DNA from: Megaleporinus macrocephalus
Lineage: Eukaryota > Chordata > Actinopteri > Characiformes > Anostomidae
Reading direction: 5' to 3'
Assembly (NCBI GenBank): GCA_021613375.1
Contig: CM038709.1
Span: 37,046,428-37,110,427, forward strand
DNA length: 64,000 nt
The translations under genes were made by a program, and so were the position numbers. Below the pieces are notes generated by a model. That model was given only the letters and a program-made list of their open reading frames with translations. It searched no databases and was not told where the DNA came from. Below are positions 21,756 to 32,326 of the stretch, piece after piece. Each line of letters begins with the position of its first letter. Position 1 is the stretch's first letter.

Positions 21756-23160
21756 AGGATCCAAAAAAGAGAAGAGGAGCCTAACAAACCTCAGTTCCTG
21801 TGCAGATAGGAGCTGGGTGTACTGAGACGTTCCTCTGCTGTTTTTATAAAGAACTAGTGGGAAGCTTTTGGGAGTTACTTGTTCTGGTCATTATTTCAGT
21901 TTAGGCTACTGAGTGGAGTTGGCGAGCCTATATTGTATGGGTTCACGAATTTTAGTTGGCTGTGTTTACAATGTTGATTGATTATTCATAATTTCTCTGC
22001 TAGCTTGGCTAATAGGCCGTGCTGTCTGGCTGTTGCTGCAAGCTTCATAGACCAAACAGTCTGGAGAGACTTATTTTAATAGCTGTCAGCACGCTGGTGT
22101 AGATAATGAAGTGGCTGTGCTTTGTGAAGGTTGGCTAATTACATCTCAAAATCAATTCTAGCCCATACATGATTCTGTATTGTTTTCATCACTGAGAAGA
22201 TCCTGCATTGCTTTTAGTGAGAAGTTTTTTTTTATGTGTGAATATTTACACATTTTCACTGTAGCCATAAAACACATATGTTCTGATTTTGACTGTTTTG
22301 GAAGAGGTTTCTCAGTCAAACTATGCACTAAGTCTGATTGTCCAGACTGTAAGTAAACTGGACTTTCTTTCTCAACAAAAAAACTTCTACTTCTGTACAA
22401 ATCTTGGGTCGTCTTTCATGTACTGCTCTTTTGAGATCCATCCACAGATTTATATGATGTTAAGGTTTGGGTGTGCTGTGAGGAGCATGGCAAAACCTAT
22501 AGCTTACGCATCTTGAGGTAGCCCCTGGTGGATTTTGAAGTGTGTTTAGGATCATTATCCTCTTTCATCTCCAGCTTTCATACAGACAGAATAATGTTTG
22601 CTTCCAGAACGTAGCCCAAAGCCACTGGCTTCAACACAAATCCAAAGTATGATCCACCCCTGTGCGCAGCAGTTGGAGGGGTGATCTTTTCATAAAATTC
22701 TGCTCTCTCTCTTTTTATGCCTTTGCTATTTTTGACTAAAACATTCTATTTTAATCTTATCACTCCAGGGGACTTTCCAAGATGCATCAGGATGGTGTGG
22801 ATGCAGGAAAGGTTTTCCTTTAATGTGTCACTGCACAGTACAACCGGGCACTAACGCACCAGAGTCTGCTATATCTTTCAGAAGGTCTTTAGTAGTCAAG
22901 CAACAGTATGCCTTTCTAGCAATCTAATAAGTAGGTCTCTCTGAAAGTTTTCTTGGTCTTCCAGGCCTCAATTTGACCTCCACCATTCTTGTTAGCTGGC
23001 GTTTCTTAATTACATTAGGGACTGAGAAAATAGCTACCTCAAAACACCATGCGACTAAATTGAACTCCAAAACGTAGAGAGGAACATCTCAGTACATCCA
23101 TCTCCTATCTGCACAGGAACTAAGATTATTTGGATTTTTTGGACCTGATCTTTCCAAACA
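21756..23160 (-). pseudogene. Decayed Tc1-like transposon, family 2, copy 2, with long inverted repeats
   Basis: The outer segments 21790-21836 and 23088-23135 are inverted copies of each other: CAGTTCCTGTGCAGATAGGA on the left matches its inverse TCCTATCTGCACAGGAACTA on the right, and the match continues through GTACTGAGA. This is the long terminal repeat type of Tc1-like elements. Between them, 22430-23050 read on the minus strand holds the decayed transposase. Landmarks seen on the plus strand as inverses are GTGTTTAGGATCATTATCCT (second catalytic Asp region), TGATGCATCTTGGAAA, and CTTGGTCTTCCAGGCCTCAA near the N-terminal end. Frames are short and broken. The span of 1.4 kb is normal for the family. 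Confidence 0.75.
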
Positions 23161-23875
23161 AAATTTGTGAACAAGCTACAGCCCTAAAAGCTAAAGCTAA
23201 TTAGAGAGCTAATAAAATGTTTCTTTTTGAACTTTAATATTACACTCAAAAACTTTAATAAACTAATCTTGCTTAACATGTTGAAACAGATGCTTCAGTA
23301 ATTTTGACCATGGTGCCCAAACTGCATGCTCCTGTATCTGCATAAACCATCCAGTGAGTTGTAAATACAAATCAGTTAATTGCTAGTGTAGAGAAGACAT
23401 AATGTCTTGCTAATGCAGGTGAGAAATCTGCAAATATTTTTTGTGCTTACTGAGTTGAATACGAAGTTAGGGAGCAAAAGTATATGTTTACTCCTCCATA
23501 ATAAAAGGAGTAGCTCCGGTAGCTCCATTGTTAAGGTGTCTTTGCCCCACCCACACAGGTTTCTCAAAATAGTGCAGCACAGTAGGTGGTACTTCTTCAT
23601 AAGCAGATGTGTATCTCACACACTTCCTATTTGCATAGCTTGTGCCTGTTTTTACGGCCTTGTTTTAGCTGCGAATGTTTGCAAGACAAAACAAATTAGC
23701 CCACCGCACGACAGCTGGCAGCACGGCGTAAACCTGATCAGCAGGTCTTCATACACATAACAGCGTTTTCTCATCAGATCTTTGCTAGTGGACTTGAATA
23801 TGAGCGTTTTAAGGACTAAAGATAAATCAACACATTCTGGCCTGCTGGGCTGCTTCTCCATGGCAAGCAGGGTGA

Positions 23876-23878
<3 letters not shown>
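23161..23878. other. Unique noncoding sequence, no gene seen
   Basis: Overlapping frames at 23376-23760 on both strands lack domains. The text is mixed in composition, and no repeat partner is seen in the window. Confidence 0.4.

Positions 23879-23931
<53 letters not shown>
23879..23931. repeat. (AC)n microsatellite
   Basis: About 26 uninterrupted AC dinucleotides. The Cys-Val repeat frames on the minus strand come from it. Confidence 0.98.
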
Positions 23932-23935
<4 letters not shown>

Positions 23936-24619
23936 CATCTCCAACCCTTTAAGGTTCCATCCCTGTTTCTTCTTGTTCCAAGAAAACGGAAGAAGGCGCA
24001 GTTCTATTTCTCTCATTGTTTTTTTTTATCTTTTCAGTCAAGCGCTCTGACTCCTCCATTTCTTTGCATTGATTTTCCTGTCCATGCTATCTTTTCTCTC
24101 ACTTTCTCTTTTCCCTTTTTCACCCCTCTGTGTCACTCTCTCTCGAGCGCTTTAGACAATCTCTGTTTGTCTCTGTTTGGGCAAAAATAACATCACCAGC
24201 TAAAGTACTATGTATGGAATACATATGGATCTGTGTATGTAGGGATCATTCTACTGCAGTAAGATTATTTGGCTTTGAGGAACACTATGTGAAAGAATGT
24301 TTAAAGAATATGTTTTTCAAAACACTAAAATGATATATGGCTTTATTTAAATATGTAGACCACATGATGTTGTAGGATATGCTATACGTGTAGAGTTTTG
24401 AACAACCAACGACACCTAAACTTAATTGTAATATTAATATTTTTAATAGTTATAAAAGTAATGACTGAACAATCCATTTTGTCACTGTCAATCATAACAA
24501 CTAATAATATTGAGCAGACCTTTGAAGCTTTGAGCAGCTAAACACACATAAAGTTATCAGAGTTTTATTAAAAACAAAAATATGTGGTAAGTAATTCAAA
24601 ACTATGGGATATAGGTTCT
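23932..24619. other. Pyrimidine-rich then AT-rich unique sequence
   Basis: The part 24010-24150 is T and C rich, with many TCTCTT and CTTTTC stretches. The part 24300-24600 is AT-rich. No supported feature is present. Confidence 0.4.
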
Positions 24620-24624
24620 TAACT

Positions 24625-24870
24625 TGCATCACTGGAGTGCTGAGAATAATCTACCTCCCAAATAATATCTGGTCTGTGGTGGTCCTTTGGGGGTCCTGAC
24701 CATTGAAGAACCCGGTAACAAAGCATGTAGAGAAACAGATGAACTACTGTCTGTAATTGTAGAACTACAAATGCATGTTGATTGTAAAGTGGAGCTAATT
24801 AAATAGACAATGAATGCAGACACAAGTGTAGCCAATGACGTAGCCGGTCGGTGTGTATATTTATAAGTGC
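24625..24870 (+). repeat. Interspersed repeat family A, copy 1 (3' half)
   Basis: Shares with 51175-51290 and 63575-63720 the series AATAATATCTGGTCTGTGGT or close variants, GTCCTTTGGGGGTCCTGACC, a TTGAAGAAC or TTAAAGAAC step, GTAACAAAG, and CTGTAATTGTAGAACTACAA. This copy ends near CCGGTCGGTGTGTATAT. The family is a nonautonomous DNA element by appearance. No coding capacity. Confidence 0.85.
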
Positions 24871-24894
24871 TGTTCATCTGATGGGGGCAGTTTT

Positions 24895-24965
24895 GACAGT
24901 TTAACAGGTCTACCAAGTCTTCCAGGTGGTTGTTAGGAGTCTCATTTTTTGTATAAGTTATAATT
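24895..24965 (+). repeat. Interspersed repeat family B, fragment
   Basis: TCTACCAAGTCTTCCAGGTG and the following GTTGTTAGGAG match the end of the family B copy at 5050-5085, with TCCTCC in place of TCTTCC. Confidence 0.6.
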
Positions 24966-25489
24966 TTTGAGCTTTTTATTTTTTTAAGTTTTCCCTTTCT
25001 TATGCAGATTGATTCTTTTACATCTAATCTCCACACAACATGATGACTTAATCTTTTAAATATGAGCAAAGCAAACTGGTCCACCAGTTTATAAAACAGT
25101 GAGCACCTACTGTAAAAGTGCTGTGCCTGTACAGTATCTGTATTTTGCTAGTAATCCCTGCTGCCGAATCACAAATCTCCTCTTTTGCGTTGTGCAAATA
25201 CAGACATTCAGCAACTTCCTTGCATAACGCATAGATTAATCTCACAGCCGAGAGGCATCTTTGCAGCTCTGGTTCTCATGTAACTTTTGTTTAAGGGGGG
25301 GGAGATAAAATTATCTGGAAAATATGATTCTGCTAATCATACGGTCAGGCAGTTATGTAGGCAGAAAATCATTCTTTTTTTTGTTTGAGTAAAATGTGGG
25401 GGTGGAAATCATATTGCTTCAGTGATGACAGGAAATTGCTTTACTGATGACAGCCAGCATCCCTCAGAACAACAGATTCAATGTATTGC
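24966..25489. other. Unique noncoding sequence, no gene seen
   Basis: Poly-T tracts near 24990 and 25375, and a poly-G tract at 25296-25304. No supported feature. Confidence 0.4.
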
Positions 25490-28335
25490 AAATGCAGACC
25501 CTGTACATTTCTAATAACCATATGCCAGGCCTGAGTTGTTGCTAAGATGGATATAAGTGATCAAATGTGTTTCTTGTACAGATATGACAAATCCAATGCA
25601 ATGCTAATACAAATTCAATGCATTTGCTAATTTAATAAATCAATAATTTAATGTGCTGCTAATGCAGATCCAATGATTCAGTATAAGTTGCTTTATTGTA
25701 TATATGATGGACACAATATTTTGCTAATGGATCTCAACTTCTGATAATGAAGTCATCGCAGATATAATGTGTTGCTATATTTAATGGATTGCTAATACAT
25801 TTCCAATTGTTTACTAATGCAGATAAAATTAACTGATAACACAGATATACTATATGGCCAAATGTATTCAATCACCCATCCAAATCACTGGATTCAGGTA
25901 TTCATATCACTTCTAGGGCCACAGGTATATAAAACCAAGCACCTGGTTATGCAGACTGCCTCTACAAACATAAGTGAAAGAATGGGTCGCTCTCAGGAGC
26001 TCAGAGAGTTCCAGCGTGGTGCCATGATAGGATGCCACCTGTGCAACAAGTCCAGTTGTAAAATTTCCTTGCATCTAAATATTCCACAGTCAATGTTCTG
26101 TGGTACTATAACAAAGTGGAAGCTATTGGGAACAGCAGCAGGTCAGCCATGAAGTGGTAGACCATGTAAAATGACACAGCAGGGTCAGCGGATGCTGAAG
26201 CTCATAACAAAGCATCTGATGCAGTGGTGTAAAGCACGCTGCCACTGGACTCTAGAGCAGTGGAGATGTGTTCTCTGGAGTGACAAATCACGCTTCTCCG
26301 TCTGGCAATACAATGGACGAGTCTGGGTTTGGAGGTTGCTAAGAGAACGGTACTAGTCTAACTGCATTGGGCCAAGTGTAAAGTTTTGTGGAGGGGGATT
26401 ATGGTGTGGGGTTGTTTTTCAGGAGTTGGGCTCAGCCCCTTAGTTCCAGTGAAAGACAATTTCATGCTCCCAACTTTGTGGGAACAGTTTGGGGACGGCC
26501 CCGCCCTGTTCCAACATGACTGCACACAATTGCACAAAGCAAGGTCCATAAAGACATGGACGAGCGAGTGTGGAAGAACTTCACTGGCCTGCACAAAATC
26601 CTGGCCTCAACTCGATAGAACACCTCTGGGACAAATTAGAGTGGAGACTGCATGCCAGGGCTTCTCGTCCAACATCAGTGTCTGACCTCACGAATGCATT
26701 TCTGGAAGAACGGTCAAACATTCCTATAAACACACTCTTAAACCTTGTGGAAAGTCTTCCCAGAAGAGTTAAAGCTGTCCATATAAAACCCTATGGGTTA
26801 GGAATAGGATTTCACTTAAATTCATATGCGTGTGAAGGCGGACAAGCAAATACCTTTGGCAATATAGTATAGAGCTCAGTGAATTAACAATGCAGATTGG
26901 ATTGCTAACACAGATATGACTAATCTAATCTATCACAAATACCTTTCCAATTGGTTGCTAATAATGACAGGACAGATTCAATGCATTGCCAAAGCAGGTA
27001 TGACCAATCCGGTGTTTCTACTGTAATGCACATATGGCAGATCCAGATTATTGCTAAGACAGACTTAGTGTATTGCCAATGCAAATCAAATCAGTTGGTG
27101 ATGCAGATGTGATAGAACCAGAATTTGGCTAAAAATGATCCATTGTGTTGCTAATGTTTAATGTTTTACAAATATACTACCAGGTCTTTGCTAAAAATAG
27201 ATAAGATTAAATGTGCTGGTAATGCAGATCCTACATGTGGTGAATATAGTATATTGCTGATACATCTAGACTGTTGATAATGCATATATGGGGCAGATCT
27301 AGTAAATTGCTAATGCAGATCATAAAGCTAGTGCAGATTTGATAGGTACAGTGTTTTGCTAATGAAGATAAAATAGATTTAATGTGCCGTTAAGGCAGAT
27401 ATGACAGATCCAATGTGTTGCTAACACAGATCCAGAGTGGCCTACTTTAATGTGCATATGGCATAGACAATGTTTGTTCTTATAATGCATATATGACAGA
27501 TGCAGTGTATTGCTAGCATAGATCCATTGGCTTGCTAATGTATATATAAGATACAATCAGTATCTTGCTATTACAGCTTGAGTTCTTTGCTAAATACAGA
27601 CAAGAAAGGTTAATTCTGATGCTAATGCAGCTATGACTAATTCACTGTATTGGTAAACTGTTTCAATATAGATAATACAGATCTGGTGTATTGCTTACAC
27701 AGATCCACTTATTTGCTAATGCAGATTGAATTGCTATTGTTCACCTGACAGCTACAATGCACTGATAAAGCAGATAAGACAAATCCAATGTATTGCTAAC
27801 ACAGTTCCAGATTCAGCATGTTGCTTAAACATAACAGATAAAATGTGCTGCTAATGGCTGACTTTAATGTACATATGTCATGGGCTATGTTTCGCTAACA
27901 GATCTAATGTTTTGATAACGCAGATGTGTCAGATCTAGTGAATTACTAAAACATATTTAGTGTATTGCTGATGTAGATCAGACTGCTAATGCAGGCTTGA
28001 CAGGTATAGTGCATTGCTAATGCAAATAAGACAAATCCAGAGTATCGCTGATAAAATGCTAATTATGTGCTAATATAGATTGCACTGATTCAGTGTGCTG
28101 CTAAGGCAAGTATGCTGCTAATATAGATCCAGTGTGGCCTACTTCAGGTAATGTATCACTTATACATGTAATGCTTGTGCATTGCTAATATAGACTCAAG
28201 GTATTGGTGATGTGGATATGGCAAGTAATGTTGGTAATACTACTAATACACAAGCGAGCCATTGTGTCCAGTGTATTACTAACACAGATGTATTGTGCTG
28301 CTAATGGAAATGCAACAGATCCAAGTATACCATAT
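25490..28335. repeat. Large, highly degenerate tandem array (22/31-bp units) interrupted by a Tc1 element
   Basis: From about 25490 to 25847 and again from 26872 to 28335 the sequence is built almost entirely of variants of AATGTGTTGCTAATGCAGAT followed by CC. Two unit types recur: about 22 bp, and about 31 bp with an added AGATATGAC step. An example pair is at 27380-27435. GCTAATG, CAGATCCA and TGTGTTGCTAA recur dozens of times, with strong drift between neighbours. About 1.8 kb of array remains outside the Tc1 insertion. No stop-free coding interpretation holds across it. This is an old satellite-like array no longer being homogenised. Confidence 0.85.
25848..26870 (+). pseudogene. Dead Tc1-like transposon with DD34E-type transposase, family 1
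   Basis: Ends are TACTATATGGCCAAATGTAT on the left and the inverse of ATACTATATTGCCAAAGGTA on the right, bordered by TA. The transposase starts at ATG 25982 (MGRSQELREFQRG, the helix-turn-helix N-terminus). A CGA-to-TGA-like nonsense stop lies at 26150-26152, and a further in-frame stop TAG at 26354-26356. The catalytic Asp of WSDKSRF is at 26282-26284 (frame 2). The second, in QHDC, is at 26518-26520 (frame 1). The Glu of IEHLWDKLE is at 26618-26620 (frame 2). D2 to E is 100 nt instead of the 105 nt of DD34E, a 5-nt loss. The region between the DNA-binding part and the first Asp is also shortened. All three acidic residues survive, but in two frames. It inserted into the degenerate array. 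Confidence 0.93.
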
Positions 28336-28499
28336 ACAATATCATTTATGTTAGCACTGTATAATATATCTTGATTAGATTACATGTGTTTCTACAGGAA
28401 AATGATCATGTTGAAAGCTAATAGCACGATTATGGATAGAAAGTTTTTAAGCAATGCAGTCAACACTCTCACAATTGCTCTACGTGAGCACACTACCTA
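28336..28499. other. Unique noncoding sequence, nothing seen
   Basis: Short AT-rich boundary between the tandem array and the next balanced-composition block. Confidence 0.3.
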
Positions 28500-29480
28500 C
28501 AGCCATCACTAACTGCTAACTGCCTCCTAAAAGCTCCTTCCCTGCAGCAGGGCGCCAATCGCCGTCCATAACGCCCTTTCCGTTTTTCCTCCACTACCTA
28601 ATCAAGCCTTTGAGTTGTCACAGCGGGAAGCCATCAATTAGCACTGAGATCAAATTTCCCCTCATCCCTCTTTGGGGACACGGGCAGCCAGGCGCGGCAA
28701 CTTTTACGCTTATTTAAACACCGGCGAGCAAACAAGCAGCAGGTGATCACCTTCCGGGCCCTCTGGAAATTGGTGTCGGGCCCTTGACTTCGGGCAGGGT
28801 CGCTGGCGCTCACACCTCCCGCCACGTAACACAATAAGTACTGTTTCCACAACCCTGAAACCCACCTTGACGTGCTCTCAGGGTTTTAGCGCCGCGTGAG
28901 GGGAGCTCACAACAGCATACACTTTAACACCTTCCTAACACCTCTGGGAGGACTATCACAGCTCCGATGACCAGAAAGGGCACACGAGTCTGTGAAGCGC
29001 CAGCTCCAAGTTTCCAGTGCTCCGGCACTAGCGAACTAGCAATTTGCCCCTGCGGTGGCCAGGGGAAGTTGTTTTGCTACCGCTGCGCCGTAGAAAGATG
29101 GGACTTCAAAAATGCATCACAGGGGAAAAAAGCCAGAAAGGCAGGCGGCCCGGATTAGAGAGCTTTATAAATAAAACGCATCTCCTCTGCTTTTTACTCC
29201 GCTGTTCTCGGGTGTCAGGCTTTTCTCTGTCTCTTGGCTGGCGTCACTCTGAAGGGAAGCGACGTGCCGCTTTGTATCCTGATGCTCGGTTCCTGTTTGG
29301 AGCGACTCTGTGCTCTTGGGAATAATGTGGAGGGGAATGAAAAGGGAGGGGAAGCAAGACGACTGGGAAAGAGTGTTTAGGCCATTTAAATAGAGCCTCG
29401 GTTTTCTTTTTTTTTCTTTTTTTGCTGTGGGCTGTCTTGTGTAAAACAGCATCAGTAAATCATCGAGAATCAAAGTAACG
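28500..29480. promoter_or_regulatory. Candidate conserved noncoding block, GC-rich and CpG-bearing
   Basis: After 3 kb of repeat the sequence turns abruptly non-repetitive and GC-rich with CpG (for example GCGCGG near 28691, GCCGCGTGAG near 28890). AATTAGC and TCAATTAG cores lie near 28635. Frames at 28634-28852 (-), 28967-29325 (+) and 29165-29473 (-) overlap on opposite strands and show no domain. The frame 28967-29158 has four Cys (CPCGGQGKLFCYRC) in a zinc-ribbon-like C-x-C...C-x2-C spacing, but nothing supports an exon. I treat the block as regulatory by composition. Confidence 0.4.
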
Positions 29481-30194
29481 TTCTTTTAACGACGAGGAAA
29501 AGGCAACGTGTGCTTACAGCATCACAAGCGCCGTTGTATTGCCAGGATTTCACAGTGTTGCGTTTACTCTTCTCTTAGCATAGTTCAGTAAAAAGCCCAG
29601 AAATGTATATCGTCTGCCAAATTAGTTTAAACGCAGTAAAAAAAAAATGAGGATGAGGATTCAAGTATTCGTTTCTTAGATATTTGCAAGGATTACGCAA
29701 AGACATTAGTAAAAAATCCTAAAGATCTTTTAAAGTGAAATATTTATATTTATCAAGAGTTTCATTTTTAAATAAATACTAATAAAACACTGTCCTACGT
29801 TTTTTTGTCCTTCGTTTTTTTTTAGTCCAGAGCCTTATTTTAGCCACGTCCCTGCATTTTAGACAGTCCCTCACAGATGAGCAGTTAGATCATTGTTTTA
29901 AAGCAGATGTGTGCTAAAGTCTAAAAATTAACCTGGAACTTTAAGAACCTTTATTAGCAACACACAGACTTTTCCCAGTTCAGTAGAAAAAAATGTGTTT
30001 TTATGAAAAATGATGGTTGATGATGTTGGTTGTTTGCTAAATAAATCTGGTAATTAACAGATACAGTATGTTTTCAGTGATGGTTAAATCTGTCATTTGT
30101 CATCCGTTAAATTTGTCATTTAATTTCTAAATCTTCTGTATATTCTGTAATGTTCTGTATGTTCTATAATATTGTGTTGTATACATACTATATT
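29481..30194. other. AT-rich unique sequence, no gene seen
   Basis: Several T and A homopolymer runs (29640-29648, 29815-29823). No domain-bearing frame or repeat partner. Confidence 0.4.
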
Positions 30195-30410
30195 TACCCA
30201 TAAGAACAATAATAACAATCATTAAAGACATTTTCATCCTTAAACAACCTTAAAATACCAATATATATATTTGTATCACTGTTCAAAGATAAGCATGTAT
30301 ATATGTCTGGTTCCATGCAGAGCCTTTAAAAAGTTCTATTTACTTGAATAGTCAGTACCCATAAGAACAATAATAACAATCATTAAAGCCATTTTCATCC
30401 TTAAACAACC

Positions 30411-30496
<86 letters not shown>

Positions 30497-30579
30497 ATCA
30501 CTGTTCAAAGAAAAGCATGTATATATGTCTGGTTCCATGCAGACCCTATAAAAGGTTCTATTTACTTGAATAGTCAGTA
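30195..30579. repeat. Tandem duplication with an (AT)n expansion in one copy
   Basis: Copy 1 (30195-30355) and copy 2 (30356-30579) are nearly identical, starting TACCCATAAGAACAATAATA and ending near TACTTGAATAGTCAGTA. At the equivalent site copy 1 has five AT dinucleotides (30261-30270) and copy 2 about forty (30413-30493). The flanks differ only by a few substitutions (for example AGATAAGC versus AGAAAAGC), so the duplication is young. Confidence 0.95.
30413..30493. repeat. (AT)n microsatellite
   Basis: About 40 AT dinucleotides inside the second copy of the duplication. Confidence 0.97.
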
Positions 30580-31344
30580 GTGATTAGTTCAGTTAGATCA
30601 TAACAACAATACTGTCCCGATATCATCAGTTATACACATGTCTGAGTTGATTTACTGTCATTTAAATAAGCTGTGCTCTGTATGTAGAGGCCTTTACTAA
30701 GAGAGTTTTGAGTTTAGCCATTTAAAGTAAATTACACAAATTTGAGACTCATACTGGATTAACATCACAGCTAACACACATAATTACCCCAATCCAAGGT
30801 CAAAGCTCTGGCTTCAGACATGGGAGAGAGATTACGAAGTTGGAACTGATGTTAACGTCAGTATTTTTCTAAGGAAACTGTAACTTTAGTGAAATAATTT
30901 CAACTAGAAACTACATCTGTGCTTGTATTACAATGTCTTCCCAAGAAAAAGGAGCTTGAACACTTTGAATAGGGCTTCAGAGAGAAGGAAATACAAAAGA
31001 TCTACAGAGCATGAGGAACCACTGATTCTCCAGACACACTTTTAATGGGGATTAACCATTGAAACCTCCTCTTCGTCTAGAACCAGGCAGAATCTAAGCC
31101 TAATCTGAGCAGAGCGCTACGCTGCACGGTTGGCCGCCTTCGTTTCTTCGGCTAATCCTCTACAACGTCAGACTTGAGCCTTACAGCTATGGACCTGAAC
31201 CATGAGTTCAGCATGTTAGCAGAGCTTTGAGCTAGCCACAATCGCCTGCTGCGCTTTCACAGCTGACAGCACCTGAGCATGCCCGAGTTGTTTTCAATAG
31301 TGCCCTACCAACCCCACTAAACCCCCAACCCCCAACATTGGAAG
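30580..31344. other. Unique noncoding sequence, nothing recognised
   Basis: Mixed composition with no tandem structure. The segment 31040-31320 is GC-richer with a few CpG. There is no domain-bearing frame. Confidence 0.35.
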
Positions 31345-31725
31345 GGAACACTCCCTGCAGTTCTTACACACCCCAGAGGTAAGAAGAATGTACGAATGTA
31401 AAGGTGCCCCCCCACCATGCACTGCCAATTTTTCGCCTTCCGAGGCACTGCTGTGGAAATTACTGCCACACACAATCGCTGAATATTGATTGTTTTCCCT
31501 TTTAAATCAGGGCTGGCAAAGTGGCATGCTGGCAGCCGAATCTATAACGTGGCTGTGAGTCGTATAGTGTGATGGTGCTGTGCTCCATTAAGTCACTAAT
31601 TCTTGCTAACCTGCAGCTCCTTAAGGATGTACTGAATTTGGAATTGCAGATAAGAACCAATGTGCACCTACAATGCTGTGCCAGCCTGGCCTGATTTGTT
31701 GATTTTTGTAGTGAAAATAACAAAT
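31345..31725. promoter_or_regulatory. Candidate conserved noncoding element
   Basis: Unique, balanced sequence with motifs frequent in developmental enhancers: ATTGATTGTTTTCC near 31485 (SOX/forkhead-like), CTCCATTAAG near 31585, and TGCCAATTTT. No coding support: the minus-strand frame 31502-31723 shows no domain. Inference from composition only. Confidence 0.4.
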
Positions 31726-32256
31726 GCTGTTAAAAAGTAAATAAACAGAAGTTATGCATTGGCGTCACTTTCCCACCATAATGCATCCCCTCAGTTGGAC
31801 TGAGTAGCAAAACATTCAAGGCTGCATTTATGAGTGGAAACAGGGAATCAAAGCCGGTTGAACGCGACAGTAATACTCAAGTCTTGTGGTCATCATGATC
31901 CCTTTATTCCAAGTAGAACTTCCAAATAAACCTGCTAAGTTCCTTCATATAAGGAAAACTGGGGTTGTTCTAGCTAACACTGTCTAACTGCCCCAAACAC
32001 ACTCTGTTTATAGAACACAAGATCGTCATTAAGGATGTTTTTTAAGAAATGATGACAAAACTCTATACAGTCACACAAAATACAAACAGAAAAATGCTAA
32101 ACATTTCATCTGCATAGTTTGTCACTCATTTTATCCTCAAATCCCCCAATGATGCCTCATTTTGGTGTGTGGATTCCAGTTGCTTCTTTAAACTGCAGCA
32201 TGAAGCTAAAGTCAGCTTCTTATCCTCCAGCATCTTCTGAAAGACCTTCTCGGTCC
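31726..32256. other. Unique noncoding sequence, nothing recognised
   Basis: No repeat partner or coding signal seen. Confidence 0.35.
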
Positions 32257-32326
32257 ACCTTAATTAGCGCAGCACTCTGACACTTAATTATAATAACTGC
32301 TGTGCCATTTAAGGTGGAATTGCAAA
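32257..32326. mobile_element. Small palindromic MITE, family C, copy 1
   Basis: TCCACCTTAATTAGCGCAGC on the left is paired with the inverted GCTGTGCCATTTAAGGTGGA on the right. Two further copies with the same arms are at 43277-43365 and 55218-55290. Confidence 0.75.

Noticed and set aside
28967..29158. Cys-rich open frame with zinc-ribbon-like spacing
   Set aside because: Four Cys in a short frame of a GC-rich block are compatible with chance. There is no further domain and another plus frame is also open. It is kept only as a note in the block entry.
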